From: Longibaculum muris
GTDB taxonomy: Bacteria > Bacillota_I > Bacilli_A > Erysipelotrichales > Coprobacillaceae
Direction of reading: 5' to 3'
DNA: 64,000 nt
NCBI RefSeq assembly: GCF_004343035.1
Contig: NZ_SMCQ01000003.1
Coordinates: forward strand, 62,001 to 126,000
Made by a program: the position numbers and the translations under genes. Positions 44,483-56,811 of this stretch are shown here, piece by piece; position 1 is the first letter of the stretch; the number at the start of each line of letters is the position of its first letter. The notes below the pieces were generated by a model, which searched no databases, had not been told where the DNA came from, and saw nothing but the letters and a program-made list of their open reading frames with translations.

Positions 44483-45589
44483 TTATAAGTTTGCCAGATA
44501 ATAGATTCCTAATGCATATATTTTTGCATTTTTAATTAAATCATCAACCTTCATCCATTCATTAGGCTGATGTCCAATTCCTTTTTGTCCTGGAAAACTA
44601 GGACCAAAAGGAACAATATGAGGCATCAATTTCGCATACGTTCCACCCGTCGTTGTCACGGGTGTCCCATCTTGATGAGTTATTGTTTCATAGGCTTTTT
44701 GTAAAACTTTAACCATTGGACAATTTGGATCAAAGCGTACTGGTTCAAAATGACTAACACATTCAACCTTGAAATGACCTGCTTTGTCTTGAATTTTTTC
44801 TATTAAATCAGCAAGTTTCATACTTGCTGGATAAGAAAATGTGACTGAAAAAATGATAGACTGATGTTGATGTTTCAATTTATATTGTCGCATTTCATTC
44901 ATACCAAATTCTTCATCATAAAAATCGACACCTAAAGTTTCACCATTCATTTTAGCATTCATAAAATAAGTATTCACAAAACTAAAAAATTCATCCACAT
45001 TCTTTTCATCAGTTGAAATTTCAATTACGGCTCGTCCTCTTTCTCCATAAACAACAGGATACTTACAATCCGGTGTCCATCCCATAATCGGTGGAGAAAC
45101 ATGCTTTAAATAATATTTTAAATCAACAAAACCACTTTCTTCATCACAACCAAAAAGAATACGTACTGGTCTTTTTAATTGAATATGTAATGATTTAATC
45201 GCATACAAGGCATATAAACAAGCCATGATTGGACCTTTATTATCAAGAATCCCTCTTGAATAAATCACGCCATCTTCCTCATAACCACTAAAGGGTGGAT
45301 GTTTCCATCCTTCACCTACTTCCACAACATCAAGATGACCAATAATCCCAATATAATCATCACCTTCACCATATTGTGCCCAACCTATATAATAATCTAG
45401 ATTATGTGTTTCAAACCCTAATTTTTCAGCAATCTTTAATGTTTCATCCAATGTCATAGCAATATCTTTTCCAAATGGTGCCATTGGTAATGCTTCACCT
45501 TCAACGCTAGGACAACGAACAATCTTTTTAATATCATCAATCATTTGTGATGATAAGGCTTCTACCTGTAAAATAATATCTTCTTCCAT
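44483..45589 (-). CDS. M20-family dipeptidase (PepV/Sapep-like)
   Basis: A 368-residue zinc peptidase. Metal and catalytic motifs: GIIGHLDVVEVGEGW, SRGILDNKGPIMA, FGCDEESGF and FTTGG-like PVTTTGGTYAKLMP. A GHQPNEWM histidine lies near the C-terminus. It is shorter than the usual ~470 residues of PepV, with a reduced lid domain. It lies directly after the asparaginase-family gene (one base between stop and start), so the pair may release and use amino acids from peptides. Confidence 0.88.
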   Translation of the reverse strand: MEEDIILQVEALSSQMIDDIKKIVRCPSVEGEALPMAPFGKDIAMTLDETLKIAEKLGFETHNLDYYIGWAQYGEGDDYIGIIGHLDVVEVGEGWKHPPFSGYEEDGVIYSRGILDNKGPIMACLYALYAIKSLHIQLKRPVRILFGCDEESGFVDLKYYLKHVSPPIMGWTPDCKYPVVYGERGRAVIEISTDEKNVDEFFSFVNTYFMNAKMNGETLGVDFYDEEFGMNEMRQYKLKHQHQSIIFSVTFSYPASMKLADLIEKIQDKAGHFKVECVSHFEPVRFDPNCPMVKVLQKAYETITHQDGTPVTTTGGTYAKLMPHIVPFGPSFPGQKGIGHQPNEWMKVDDLIKNAKIYALGIYYLANL

Positions 45590-45590
45590 C

Positions 45591-46547
45591 TTATTTTTCT
45601 TCTAATGGGGCCATTCTTGTTTTCATATATTGATCTAACCATTCTTGGCTAGCCACTTCATGAATACAACGTCCATCAACAACTTTTGTCAAATAGACAA
45701 TTGGTGGTTGACTCGCTGTTGCTACAGCAAAAGAAAACCCTTCAATATTCGTCGCAACACCCCATTCTCCTTTATTATTCATCGCAATCAATGAAAGATC
45801 TCCAGCTTTTCCTCGTCTTGCTTTTAATTTTTTATCCAATTCATTCACGGCTTTTTCACATGCCTCTTGTGGATGCATTCCTTCTTTCATAAGTCTTACA
45901 ATCTCATAAGAAATACAACCCTTCATTAAATCTTCACCAAGTCCTGTTGCACTTGCTCCTCCAACTTGAGAATCCACATAAAAACCCGAACCACAGATTG
46001 GTGAATCACCAACACGACCTTTTTTCTTCATAAACAAACCACTTGTAGATGTTGCCGAAGTCATTTTTCCTTTGGTATCTAAACAAACCATACCAACTGT
46101 ATCATGACCAGAATAAGGTTTAATATCTTGTTGTTGAACTTCTTTGAGACGATTTTTATAATGAATCTTTGCTCGACTTGTCAGCATATTTTTTCTTTCA
46201 AAACCTTCCTTATGGGCGAACTTTTCAGCCCCTTCACCTACTAACATACAATTCACACGCTCACGTGATAAACGACGTGCAATTGATACTGGATTCGCAA
46301 AATCTTTAATCGCTGCGACTGCTCCAATATCTAATGTATCACCATCCATATAAGCGGCATCTAATTCAACTTCCATTTCTTCATTAGGAAGTCCCCCATA
46401 ACCTACTGATTTATAATATTCAAAATCTTCAACTGCCTGAATAGCCGTTTCAATTGCATCACCTGCATCCCCATTATTTTCTAAGATATGACTGGCTTCA
46501 CTAATTCCTTCTACAGCCATACGCCAAGTTGCAATAATACCCCACAT
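45591..46547 (-). CDS. N4-(beta-N-acetylglucosaminyl)-L-asparaginase-type amidohydrolase
   Basis: A 318-residue Ntn-hydrolase of the asparaginase_2 family. The self-cleavage/nucleophile threonine is T150 in SGHDTVGMV; other conserved parts are RVGDSPICGSGFYVD and GGASATGLGEDLMKG. It cleaves aspartylglucosamine or a related amide. ATG 46547 is 9 bases after AAGGAG; an upstream TTG is rejected. The absence of a signal peptide places it in the cytosol. First gene of the operon with the M20 peptidase, cutC and yitT genes. Confidence 0.9.
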   Translation of the reverse strand: MWGIIATWRMAVEGISEASHILENNGDAGDAIETAIQAVEDFEYYKSVGYGGLPNEEMEVELDAAYMDGDTLDIGAVAAIKDFANPVSIARRLSRERVNCMLVGEGAEKFAHKEGFERKNMLTSRAKIHYKNRLKEVQQQDIKPYSGHDTVGMVCLDTKGKMTSATSTSGLFMKKKGRVGDSPICGSGFYVDSQVGGASATGLGEDLMKGCISYEIVRLMKEGMHPQEACEKAVNELDKKLKARRGKAGDLSLIAMNNKGEWGVATNIEGFSFAVATASQPPIVYLTKVVDGRCIHEVASQEWLDQYMKTRMAPLEEK

Positions 46548-46592
46548 ACTCAAATTCTCCTTTCATGCTACTATTATTATACTATGAAATAG

Positions 46593-46630
46593 AAAAAGAA
46601 AACAGACGAAGATTCATCTGTTTTCTTTTT
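46593..46630. terminator. Hairpin with 14-bp stem
   Basis: AAAAAGAAAACAGA and TCTGTTTTCTTTTT pair around a 10-base loop. It lies upstream of the asparaginase operon and downstream of the Spx-like gene region, so it may work in either direction. Confidence 0.6.
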
Positions 46631-46720
46631 CATCAAGACACCATCTCAAATTCTACATGACATTAGCCCATTTTTTTAAGTCACTTTATTTATCAATTTA
46701 TAAAAATATTCAGTCAATTA

Positions 46721-46750
46721 AAAACAGATTAAGCCTTCGCTTAATCTGCT
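46721..46750 (-). terminator. Terminator of the Spx-like gene
   Basis: Minus strand CAGATTAAG-CGAAGG-CTTAATCTG followed by TTTTTAATT. Confidence 0.85.
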
Positions 46751-47210
46751 ATTCACATCCTTCTGGACATTCTTTCGTTTTATCTTTATAGTATTCTTTT
46801 TTAATATCAGTAAATTGTGGACAGAAGTCACTGTTATCACATTCTTGAAGCCTTCTTAATTCACGAGGAATAAAAGCTCTAATTTCTTCAGCATTATATC
46901 CCACTTGAAAACGTCTTTCATCAATAATAATTGGTCTTTTTAAAATAGAAGGGTTTTCTTGAATAAAATGAATCAATTCATTCACTGACATCTCATCAAT
47001 ATCAACTTTATTTTCTTTAATAATTTTTGAACGTTTAGAAATAATATCATCAGTTCCATTTTCACTTCGTTCAAGCAACTCTCTTAATTCTGCTTCTCTC
47101 AATAATGTTGAAAAAATATTTTTTTCAACATAAGGAATCTGATGCTCCTTCAACCATGCTTTTACCTTTCGACATGACGCACAACTTGGTGCTGTATAAA
47201 TTCTTATCAT
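46749..47210 (-). CDS. Spx/ArsC-family protein with a cysteine-rich tail
   Basis: A 153-residue ArsC/Spx-fold protein. The redox CxxC is C10-x-x-C13 (APSCASCRKVKAWLKEH), with LKRPIIIDERRFQVGYN as the second conserved part, both as in Spx regulators. The last 25 residues add four cysteines (CDNSDFC, ECPEGCE) not usual in Spx, so it may bind metal or form extra disulfides. Spx binds RNA polymerase and controls the thiol stress response. No ClpXP adaptor gene is nearby. Confidence 0.85.
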   Translation of the reverse strand: MIRIYTAPSCASCRKVKAWLKEHQIPYVEKNIFSTLLREAELRELLERSENGTDDIISKRSKIIKENKVDIDEMSVNELIHFIQENPSILKRPIIIDERRFQVGYNAEEIRAFIPRELRRLQECDNSDFCPQFTDIKKEYYKDKTKECPEGCE

Positions 47211-47280
47211 AACATCATCTCCTTATCTATCTCATTATACAACATTTTTATTATTTATGAAATTCTTTTTTTATTATCTA

Positions 47281-47309
47281 TTGATTTTTCATTCTAACAA
47301 TCTTATAAT
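47281..47309 (+). promoter_or_regulatory. trpS promoter
   Basis: TTGATT (47281-47286), a 17-base spacer and perfect TATAAT (47304-47309). Confidence 0.75.
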
Positions 47310-47316
47310 GTCATTA

Positions 47317-47530
47317 TGACGAAGAAGGAATGAAGTAGTTTATAATCTTTGTAATAGAAAGCTTGTGGGTGATGGAAACAAGTCATGGTTATAGATGAAA
47401 TTGGGATTCTGGAGTTATTGGTAGCAACAGTTATCAATCGTTAATCGCGTTAAGATAAGAGTGCATATCATTAGATATGAACAAAGGTGGTACCACGTAT
47501 ATTTACGTCCTTTTATAAGGACGTTTTTTT
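47317..47530 (+). promoter_or_regulatory. T-box riboswitch of trpS
   Basis: A leader of about 215 bases. It contains the stem I element GGGTGATGGAAAC (about 47367), a candidate specifier TGG within TTCTGGAG (about 47414), the T-box proper AAGGTGGTACCACG (47484-47497) and the terminator ACGTCCTT-TTAT-AAGGACGT with seven T (47505-47530). Uncharged tRNA-Trp would pair with the T-box and prevent termination. The downstream gene and the TGG codon agree. Confidence 0.92.
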
Positions 47531-47549
47531 ATTTCAAGGAGGAAAGTAT

Positions 47550-48539
47550 ATGAAAAGAATGTTAAGTGGAATTAAACCAACAGGGAGAGTCACTTTAGGA
47601 AACTATATTGGTGCTATTAAGCCATTTGTTTCTTACCAAGATGAGTATGAAATGTTTATATTTATTGCCAATCTTCACTCAATGACAATTTATCAAGAAC
47701 CTAAAGAATTAAGACAAAATACAAGAGATTTAATTGCTTTGTATATTGCTGCAGGATTAGATCCAGAAAAAGTAACTTTATTTTTACAATCTGATGTCTT
47801 AGAACATGCTCAACTTGGATGGTATTTAGGATGTATGGTTTCAATGGGTGAACTTTCTCGTATGACTCAATATAAAGATAAAGCTTCTAAAAATGAAGTC
47901 ATTGGTGCTGGAATCTTCAATTATCCTTCATTAATGAATGCTGATATTTTAATGTATGATCCTGATTATGTTCCCGTTGGTGAAGATCAAAAGCAACATG
48001 TTGAATTATGCCGTGATGTTGCCGAAAGATTTAATTCACGTTATAGTGAGACTTTTAAAATTCCTGAACCATTGATTGCTAAGGTGGGAGGAAGAATCAT
48101 GGATTTACAAAATCCAACAAAGAAGATGTCTAAATCAGATGAAAATGGCAAAGGAACAATTTATATTTTAGATGATATTAATGTTTCTAAGAAAAAAATC
48201 AAATCAGCAGTAACTGATAGTGATGGTCATATTCATTATGATCCAGAAAATAAACCTGGTATTTCTAACTTATTAGAAATCTATTCTATTTTATCTAATC
48301 GTTCTATTGAAGATATTGAAAAACAATATGATGGTAAAGGTTATGGTGAATTTAAAACGGATTTAGCTGAAGTTGTTGGAAATGAATTAGAAAAGATTCA
48401 AGCACGTTATAAAGAAATTACAACCGGAAGTTATTTAGATGATGTCTTAGAAGCTGGTGCTGCTAAAGCAAGACCAATTGCTAGAAAGAAACTTTCTAAA
48501 GTGGAAAGAAAAATTGGTATTACAATTAAAAAAAGATAG
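47550..48539 (+). CDS. trpS: Tryptophanyl-tRNA synthetase
   Basis: A 329-residue class I synthetase that charges tRNA-Trp. The nucleotide-binding motif is GIKPTGRVTLGNYIGAI (HIGH-type, TLGNYIG); KMSKSD is in NPTKKMSKSDENG. GEDQKQHVELCRDVAERFN is typical of TrpRS. ATG 47550 follows AAGGAGG; the frame upstream runs through the T-box terminator and is not translated. Controlled by the T-box leader. Confidence 0.97.
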   Translation: MKRMLSGIKPTGRVTLGNYIGAIKPFVSYQDEYEMFIFIANLHSMTIYQEPKELRQNTRDLIALYIAAGLDPEKVTLFLQSDVLEHAQLGWYLGCMVSMGELSRMTQYKDKASKNEVIGAGIFNYPSLMNADILMYDPDYVPVGEDQKQHVELCRDVAERFNSRYSETFKIPEPLIAKVGGRIMDLQNPTKKMSKSDENGKGTIYILDDINVSKKKIKSAVTDSDGHIHYDPENKPGISNLLEIYSILSNRSIEDIEKQYDGKGYGEFKTDLAEVVGNELEKIQARYKEITTGSYLDDVLEAGAAKARPIARKKLSKVERKIGITIKKR

Positions 48540-48545
48540 TGAATG

Positions 48546-48568
48546 AAGCATGGATTTCCATGCTTTTT
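48546..48568 (+). terminator. trpS terminator
   Basis: GCATGG-ATTT-CCATGC followed by TTTTTC. Confidence 0.8.
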
Positions 48569-48570
48569 CA

Positions 48571-49137
48571 TTACCCTTTTTGCACCAATTCTTGATATAA
48601 CAATTCATGTAAAGAAGAATATCCCTTTTCAATCTTATGTTTTAAAGCAAGATATTTTTCACTTGGTCCTTCTTCCTTAATATTTAACTGTTCACATATT
48701 TCTAAAAACAATTCATAATGAACAACAAAAATTTCATCAATGACTTCTTCTAAACAAATCTTCTTTAATCTTTCATCACGGGTTAAGCCAAACTCTTTTT
48801 CATAAGCTTCTTCTATGATTCTATATTCAAAATAAGTCATTCCTAAAGTCTTTGTAATATCATTAATCACATCTCTTTGTAATAAATTCACAGTTCCTCT
48901 ACGATAAATATGTCCATCTCTCATTTCAATAACAACACTATAATGACCATCACAGACAATGAAAATAGAATCCTCTAAATCATCAATACATAATTGAGCA
49001 TAAATAAAATCATGTAATTGTTCTAATGACACATAATAAATTGGCAGATAATAAAATTCTTCAAAACAATCATCATCCTGCCATTCATAGGGTTCTAATA
49101 ATTCTTCATCATCATAAACAAAATTAACTAAAAACAT
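48571..49137 (-). CDS. DUF3603 (UPF0736, YjbA-like) protein
   Basis: A 188-residue acidic cytosolic protein. It resembles B. subtilis YjbA as I recall it: an acidic aromatic N-terminus (DDDCFEEFYYLPIYYVSLEQ), a central SIFIVCDGHYSVVIEMRDGH where YjbA has a comparable VVTDGYG element, and GLTRDERLKKICLEEVIDEI near the C-terminus. YjbA lies beside trpS in Bacillus as well, which supports the assignment. The function is unknown. Confidence 0.7.
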   Translation of the reverse strand: MFLVNFVYDDEELLEPYEWQDDDCFEEFYYLPIYYVSLEQLHDFIYAQLCIDDLEDSIFIVCDGHYSVVIEMRDGHIYRRGTVNLLQRDVINDITKTLGMTYFEYRIIEEAYEKEFGLTRDERLKKICLEEVIDEIFVVHYELFLEICEQLNIKEEGPSEKYLALKHKIEKGYSSLHELLYQELVQKG

Positions 49138-49263
49138 ATGTTACCCCCTATACCTCATCATATGTTTAGTATTCCTCAAAAATGATTAAATATAATTCTT
49201 TCTATATTTTTCTCCTTATTTTCGTTATAATAAAGATATATCTAAAGAATAAGGGGAAATCAT

Positions 49264-50103
49264 ATGGAATTATTACAAAATATACTTGTTTATGGAATAC
49301 TTGGAGCTATTCAAGGATTTAGTGAACCTATACCTATTTCTAGTAGTGGTCATCTTGTTATTTTCAAAACTATATTTGAACATTTAGGTTGGAAGTTTCC
49401 AACGACTGATATTACTTTTGAAGTTTTAGTGAATACTGGTTCACTGCTTGCGATTATGTTTTATTATCGTAAAGATATTGCCCGTCTCTTTGTTTCTTTT
49501 TTTAGTTATATCTTTAAAGCTGATTCAAGGGATGAGAAATTACCAGATTTTCGTTATTGCATGTTGTTGATTGTTGCGACTATTCCAGCAGCAATTGGTG
49601 GAGTTTTATTTAATGATTATATTGAAACAGCTTTTTCTAATGTTAAATTAGTCGGTTGTACACTTTTAATAACAGCTGTCTTTTTAATGTTAATTCATAA
49701 ATATGGATATAAAGGAAAGCGTACGAAAAGAAAATTAAATTTATGGGATGCTTTACGTATGGGATGTTTTCAGCTGGTTGCTTTATTACCGGGTATTTCC
49801 CGTAGTGGTTCAACAATCACTGGTGGAATGTTAGGCGGATTAGAACAAAAAACTGCCCGTGACTTTTCTTTCTTTATGTTTATGCCTGTCAGTTTGGGTG
49901 CTATTGTCTTAAAATTAAAAGACTTTATTTCTAGTCCTACACTTTCTACTTTATGGTTACCTTATTTTATTGCTTTTATCATTAGTGGGGTTGTTACTTA
50001 TTTAGCTTTACAATTATTATTTAATATTTTAAATAAACGTAAAATGAATTATTTTTCTTTCTATTGCCTTGCAATGGGATTATTTGCCTTAATCGTACTT
50101 TAA
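49264..50103 (+). CDS. uppP: Undecaprenyl-diphosphatase
   Basis: A 279-residue BacA-type membrane enzyme with about eight transmembrane helices; it recycles the C55 lipid carrier for peptidoglycan synthesis. The catalytic regions are QGFSEPIPISSSGHLV (E21, S27, H30) and LLPGISRSGSTITGGML at about 170-186. The first glutamate of the EGxxE motif is Q, as in many Firmicutes. ATG 49264 follows AAGGGGAA. Confidence 0.94.
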   Translation: MELLQNILVYGILGAIQGFSEPIPISSSGHLVIFKTIFEHLGWKFPTTDITFEVLVNTGSLLAIMFYYRKDIARLFVSFFSYIFKADSRDEKLPDFRYCMLLIVATIPAAIGGVLFNDYIETAFSNVKLVGCTLLITAVFLMLIHKYGYKGKRTKRKLNLWDALRMGCFQLVALLPGISRSGSTITGGMLGGLEQKTARDFSFFMFMPVSLGAIVLKLKDFISSPTLSTLWLPYFIAFIISGVVTYLALQLLFNILNKRKMNYFSFYCLAMGLFALIVL

Positions 50104-50128
50104 AAGATAGCCTCAACAGCTATCTTTT
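50102..50128. terminator. Bidirectional terminator after uppP
   Basis: AAAAGATAGC-CTCAACA-GCTATCTTTT, a 10-bp stem shared with the converging gene. Confidence 0.8.
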
Positions 50129-50457
50129 ACTAATTCCTTTAATTTAAAATTAACATACATTTTAACTGCTTTGTCATATAAACCTCGTGATTGTAAAACC
50201 CATATATAAAATGGATTTTTTTCTTCAATATATCCAAGATTAATCCAACAACAAAGATTTTCCTTTTGATCAATTGTTGGATACAAATTTTGATTTTCTA
50301 TTAAAATAGGATGTTTATATCCACTTTTCCCTCTATTTTGCTTAATATAATCCTGAATATTTTCATCTCGAAGTTCATAATGACCATCCGCATAATAAAC
50401 CCTTATATAACAGTGAAACCTTTCTGCTAAAAGAACTTTGTTATGATTTAACCGCAA
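50113..50457 (-). CDS. Uncharacterised 114-aa protein
   Basis: A soluble, aromatic-rich protein with no recognised domain; LLAERFHCYIRVYYADGHYE and YIWVLQSRGLYDKAVKMYVN are notable. Its start overlaps the end of the RidA gene by 17 bases, which supports translation. The stop lies within the terminator stem shared with uppP. No function can be proposed from the sequence. Confidence 0.6.
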   Translation of the reverse strand: MRLNHNKVLLAERFHCYIRVYYADGHYELRDENIQDYIKQNRGKSGYKHPILIENQNLYPTIDQKENLCCWINLGYIEEKNPFYIWVLQSRGLYDKAVKMYVNFKLKELVKDSC

Positions 50458-50818
50458 TAACCTCTACCTCAATCAATGCTCCTTTAGGAAGTTTTGCAAC
50501 TTCTACAGCACTTCTTGCTGGATAAGGTTCTACAAAATACTGTGCATAAATTCCATTAACAGTATTAAAATCATCCATGTTATCTAAGAATACTGTTGTT
50601 TTCACAACATGAGAAAAATCTAACCCTTGACTTTCTAATAAACCTTTTACATTTTCTAAAGCTTGTTTTGCTTGTGCTTCAATGCCTTCTGGCATTTCTC
50701 CTGTTTGTGGATTTAATGGAATTTGACCAGAAAAGAAAATCATATTCCCTAAATCGATTCCTTGACTATAAGGTCCAATAGCTCCAGGAGCTTTATCTGT
50801 TTTTACAACTGTTTTCAT
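50441..50818 (-). CDS. ridA: RidA-family enamine/imine deaminase
   Basis: A 125-residue YjgF/RidA protein that hydrolyses reactive enamines and imines, for instance those released by PLP enzymes. Conserved: KAPGAIGPYSQGIDLGNMIF, FSGQIPLNPQTGEM, VKTTVFLDNMDDF, and the arginine in YPARSAVEVAKLPKGALIEV. The length is normal. It is cotranscribed with the 114-residue protein downstream. Confidence 0.94.
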   Translation of the reverse strand: MKTVVKTDKAPGAIGPYSQGIDLGNMIFFSGQIPLNPQTGEMPEGIEAQAKQALENVKGLLESQGLDFSHVVKTTVFLDNMDDFNTVNGIYAQYFVEPYPARSAVEVAKLPKGALIEVEVIAVKS

Positions 50819-50858
50819 TTTATCTTACCTCCAAACACCATTATTATATCAAATTATT

Positions 50859-51635
50859 TTAACTGAAACTACCATTACTTTCCTTTAATGAGCAATATTC
50901 TAAATATCTTAAAAACAACATATTAACAATCAAGAAAAAATGTCCTGTACAACAATAACTCTTATCTTGAAAACCAGTATGAAAATCACTTGTTTCAAAA
51001 CCAATATAATCATCAACATATTGTGATAACAAATTACGTTTATGTCTCGCAATTCCTAATGTTTGAATATTCATCTTATGTAAGTATTTTGCTAAAGTCA
51101 CAACACGTTCATTATCCCCTGAAAGCGAAATAAGAATAAAGAAATCATCAGGTAAAATATTATTCAAAACTGTATCTAATTCTGTATTCCCCTCAATAAC
51201 ATGCATAATCTTATGACGATAAGCAAATTCCCTTTTAAATTCCAAGGCTGCATGATTTTGAACTTCACCTGTTCCAAACAAGAAGATTCTTCCAGCAGTA
51301 TCAATATTGTGAAAAATATGATCTAAATCTCTATTTTCCATAACATCTAAAGTTCTTTTCAATTCATCTGAAGAATGACGCATACTGTAACTATCAAAGT
51401 CAAATTGTTTATTTAAACTCCATTTTAAATAAACTTTTAATTCACTATAACCATCTAACCCAATCTTTTTTGTAAAACGGATAATACTTGTATGAGAAAC
51501 ATTGCAGGCATGAGCCAATTGTTGAATGGACATTTTTTGACATTCTGTTTTATGATGAAAAATATATTGCCAGATATATAAATCATTTTCATTTAACTCA
51601 TCATAATGAGATTCTACTAACTCATCTAATGTCAC
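50859..51635 (-). CDS. RpiR/MurR-family regulator (copy 2)
   Basis: A 258-residue regulator with an N-terminal RpiR HTH (MSIQQLAHACNVSHTSIIRF TKKIG) and a SIS sugar-phosphate domain (IFLFGTGEVQNHAALEFKRE, FILISLSGDNERVV). GTG 51635 overlaps the end of the first RpiR gene by 14 bases. The two proteins share NENDLYIWQYI and are tandem paralogues. They probably sense a sugar phosphate made by the adjacent PTS/GH1 operon; that link is positional. Confidence 0.9.
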   Translation of the reverse strand: MTLDELVESHYDELNENDLYIWQYIFHHKTECQKMSIQQLAHACNVSHTSIIRFTKKIGLDGYSELKVYLKWSLNKQFDFDSYSMRHSSDELKRTLDVMENRDLDHIFHNIDTAGRIFLFGTGEVQNHAALEFKREFAYRHKIMHVIEGNTELDTVLNNILPDDFFILISLSGDNERVVTLAKYLHKMNIQTLGIARHKRNLLSQYVDDYIGFETSDFHTGFQDKSYCCTGHFFLIVNMLFLRYLEYCSLKESNGSFS

Positions 51636-52389
51636 TATTCATCTTCCTTTCATAATAATCCATATATTTTACAAGAATAAAATCAATTAAGATAAAATAA
51701 TTCACCAATCCTTCATAACGTGGTCCTAAAGGATTAACAATATTAGGAACATCCACATATAAAGCTTCATCTGCAAGATGTGATAGAGTATTGTTTTGGG
51801 TTGCAGTGATACTAATAATAGGAACACCTTTCATCTTTAATTTTTTAGCAAATTGAACGGCTTGTTCATTTTCTCCTGAATAAGAAATAATAACAATTAA
51901 ATCTTGATCAGTAATAATTTCTTCAAAAGCATTTGTTTCATTCGTTGATTGAATGGTAAAAAACATTTTATTAACAATCAAAAAAGAACGTTTTAATTCA
52001 GCAGCTACATTATTTTGAATACTACCAGTTCCATAAGCATAAGTATTTTTAGCATTTGCTATCACTTCAATGACACGCGTCATATCGCGTTTTTTTATAT
52101 CTTTGATATATGCTTGATATCTTTCATAAACCAATTCTACACCTGTTTGTTTATATTGATAATTTTGATTATCAATACGTAAATAAACTTTTAATTCTGC
52201 ATATCCTTTTAACCCTAAACGTTTAGAAAAACGTAAAACAGTTGTTCTTGAAACATGACAACGTGATGCCAATTCATCAATTGATAACTTTTCACATTCT
52301 TTACGATGGGCTGAAATATATTGCCAAATATAAAGATCATTTTCATTTAATTGGTTATAGTTCTTACTAATCAATTCTTCTAGGCGCAC
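51622..52389 (-). CDS. RpiR/MurR-family regulator (copy 1)
   Basis: A 255-residue regulator. HTH: LSIDELASRCHVSRTTVLRF SKRLG. SIS domain: TYAYGTGSIQNNVAAELKRS and LIVIISYSGENEQAV. The chosen GTG 52389 follows GGAGG by 8 bases and makes the protein begin like its paralogue (VRLEELISK versus MTLDELVES); the longer ATG start at 52437 is rejected. It lies directly after the terminator of the PTS/GH1 operon on the same strand. Confidence 0.9.
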   Translation of the reverse strand: MRLEELISKNYNQLNENDLYIWQYISAHRKECEKLSIDELASRCHVSRTTVLRFSKRLGLKGYAELKVYLRIDNQNYQYKQTGVELVYERYQAYIKDIKKRDMTRVIEVIANAKNTYAYGTGSIQNNVAAELKRSFLIVNKMFFTIQSTNETNAFEEIITDQDLIVIISYSGENEQAVQFAKKLKMKGVPIISITATQNNTLSHLADEALYVDVPNIVNPLGPRYEGLVNYFILIDFILVKYMDYYERKMNSDIR

Positions 52390-52457
52390 AAGCTTTCCCT
52401 CCTGATTTTCCATTTTTTTACAAAGAACTATGCACAAAATACTTTATATTTTTTTAT

Positions 52458-52476
52458 CAAAAAAAGCAAGAAATTT

Positions 52477-52489
<13 letters not shown>
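52458..52489 (-). terminator. Terminator of the PTS/GH1/ROK operon
   Basis: Minus strand AGCAAGAAA-ATAAAAA-TTTCTTGCT followed by seven T; overlaps the ROK stop region. Confidence 0.85.
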
Positions 52490-55725
<3,236 letters not shown>

Positions 55726-55741
<16 letters not shown>

Positions 55742-56811
55742 TTTTCTATCTCCTTAGCCATTTTCTTTCCACCAAGTAAATTAGGATGTAAACCATCTTC
55801 GTTCATATCTTCTTTGGTTAAATTATCAAAACATACTGTTTGGTTCATTGTTTGATTTAACCATAAATTGATTTGTTGACGTCTTTCTTCTTTTTCTTTT
55901 GTACAATGCGGATTATTGATAAATGGAGTAATTTCACACCATAAAGTTGGTATATCTTGAATCATTTCGCTTAAAGACATATATCCTTTTTGCATATCTT
56001 CAAGGGTTGGTAATTCACTCATTAAAGCACAGAATGTTCCTGGTTGATACAAATCATTAACTCCTATCGCAATGATATACTGATAAACTCGATGACATTC
56101 TTTTGCTTCTTTGATAAAACGTGATAACCCAGATATTCCAAAACATTGCTTATCAATGGAAATATTTTGATAGACTTTTTGTGTCAAAACCTGTGTGATT
56201 TCTGGATTATCTGTATCTTGTAAATCAGCACACTCAATTTGACGTAACAGACGATTACCACTTAATCCTAGATTAATCAAACTATACCCTTTCTCCATTG
56301 CTTTTTCTTGAAGAATACGAGTATAGTTCCCTTGTTCAACAATTGAATCACCAAAAACACATAGACATCCTTTTAATGATCCTTGTAATTCAATACTATT
56401 TAAAGCATAAATTTGTTGAGGGGCTTCTTTAAAAACATCATAATCCATTCTTTCAAAACCAGAAACAAAGTGATAATCTGGCGATACAACGATATCATAA
56501 TCAAGTCTTAATTCTGATTGATCCATCTCATGAATATCTATTCCATCACTCCAGCATGCATCTTGTGGCTTGAGTGTGACTTTTTCTTGTCCTTGAAAGA
56601 AAAGGCGATAGTGATTATGAGAATCAGAAAGATAAGCATTGGTAATTTCGATGGGTTGTGTTTCATAAAAGGCTGCAAATCTTAATCTTAACATATGACT
56701 TTGAGGAATCGCCTTCAAAGTCATATGTTGATGTTTTAAACAAGGTGTTGGAATCAAGCCAAGTCCTCTTTGAGCACGACTCCAATAAGTTGTCCATTGA
56801 TTATTTGACAT
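55726..56811 (-). CDS. SGNH/GDSL-family hydrolase
   Basis: A 361-residue protein. An N-terminal beta-rich domain (about 1-160) precedes the SGNH domain: block I FGDSIVEQGN, glycine block GLSGNRLLR, asparagine block IAIGVNDLYQ, and histidine block EDGLHPNLLG. Such two-domain proteins are commonly carbohydrate esterases. No signal peptide is seen, so it acts in the cytosol, probably removing acyl groups from imported glycosides. It overlaps EIIC and the alpha/beta hydrolase genes. Confidence 0.88.

Noticed and set aside
47487-47549. Upstream extension of trpS
   Set aside because: It runs through the T-box sequence and terminator; the true start follows AAGGAGG at 47550.
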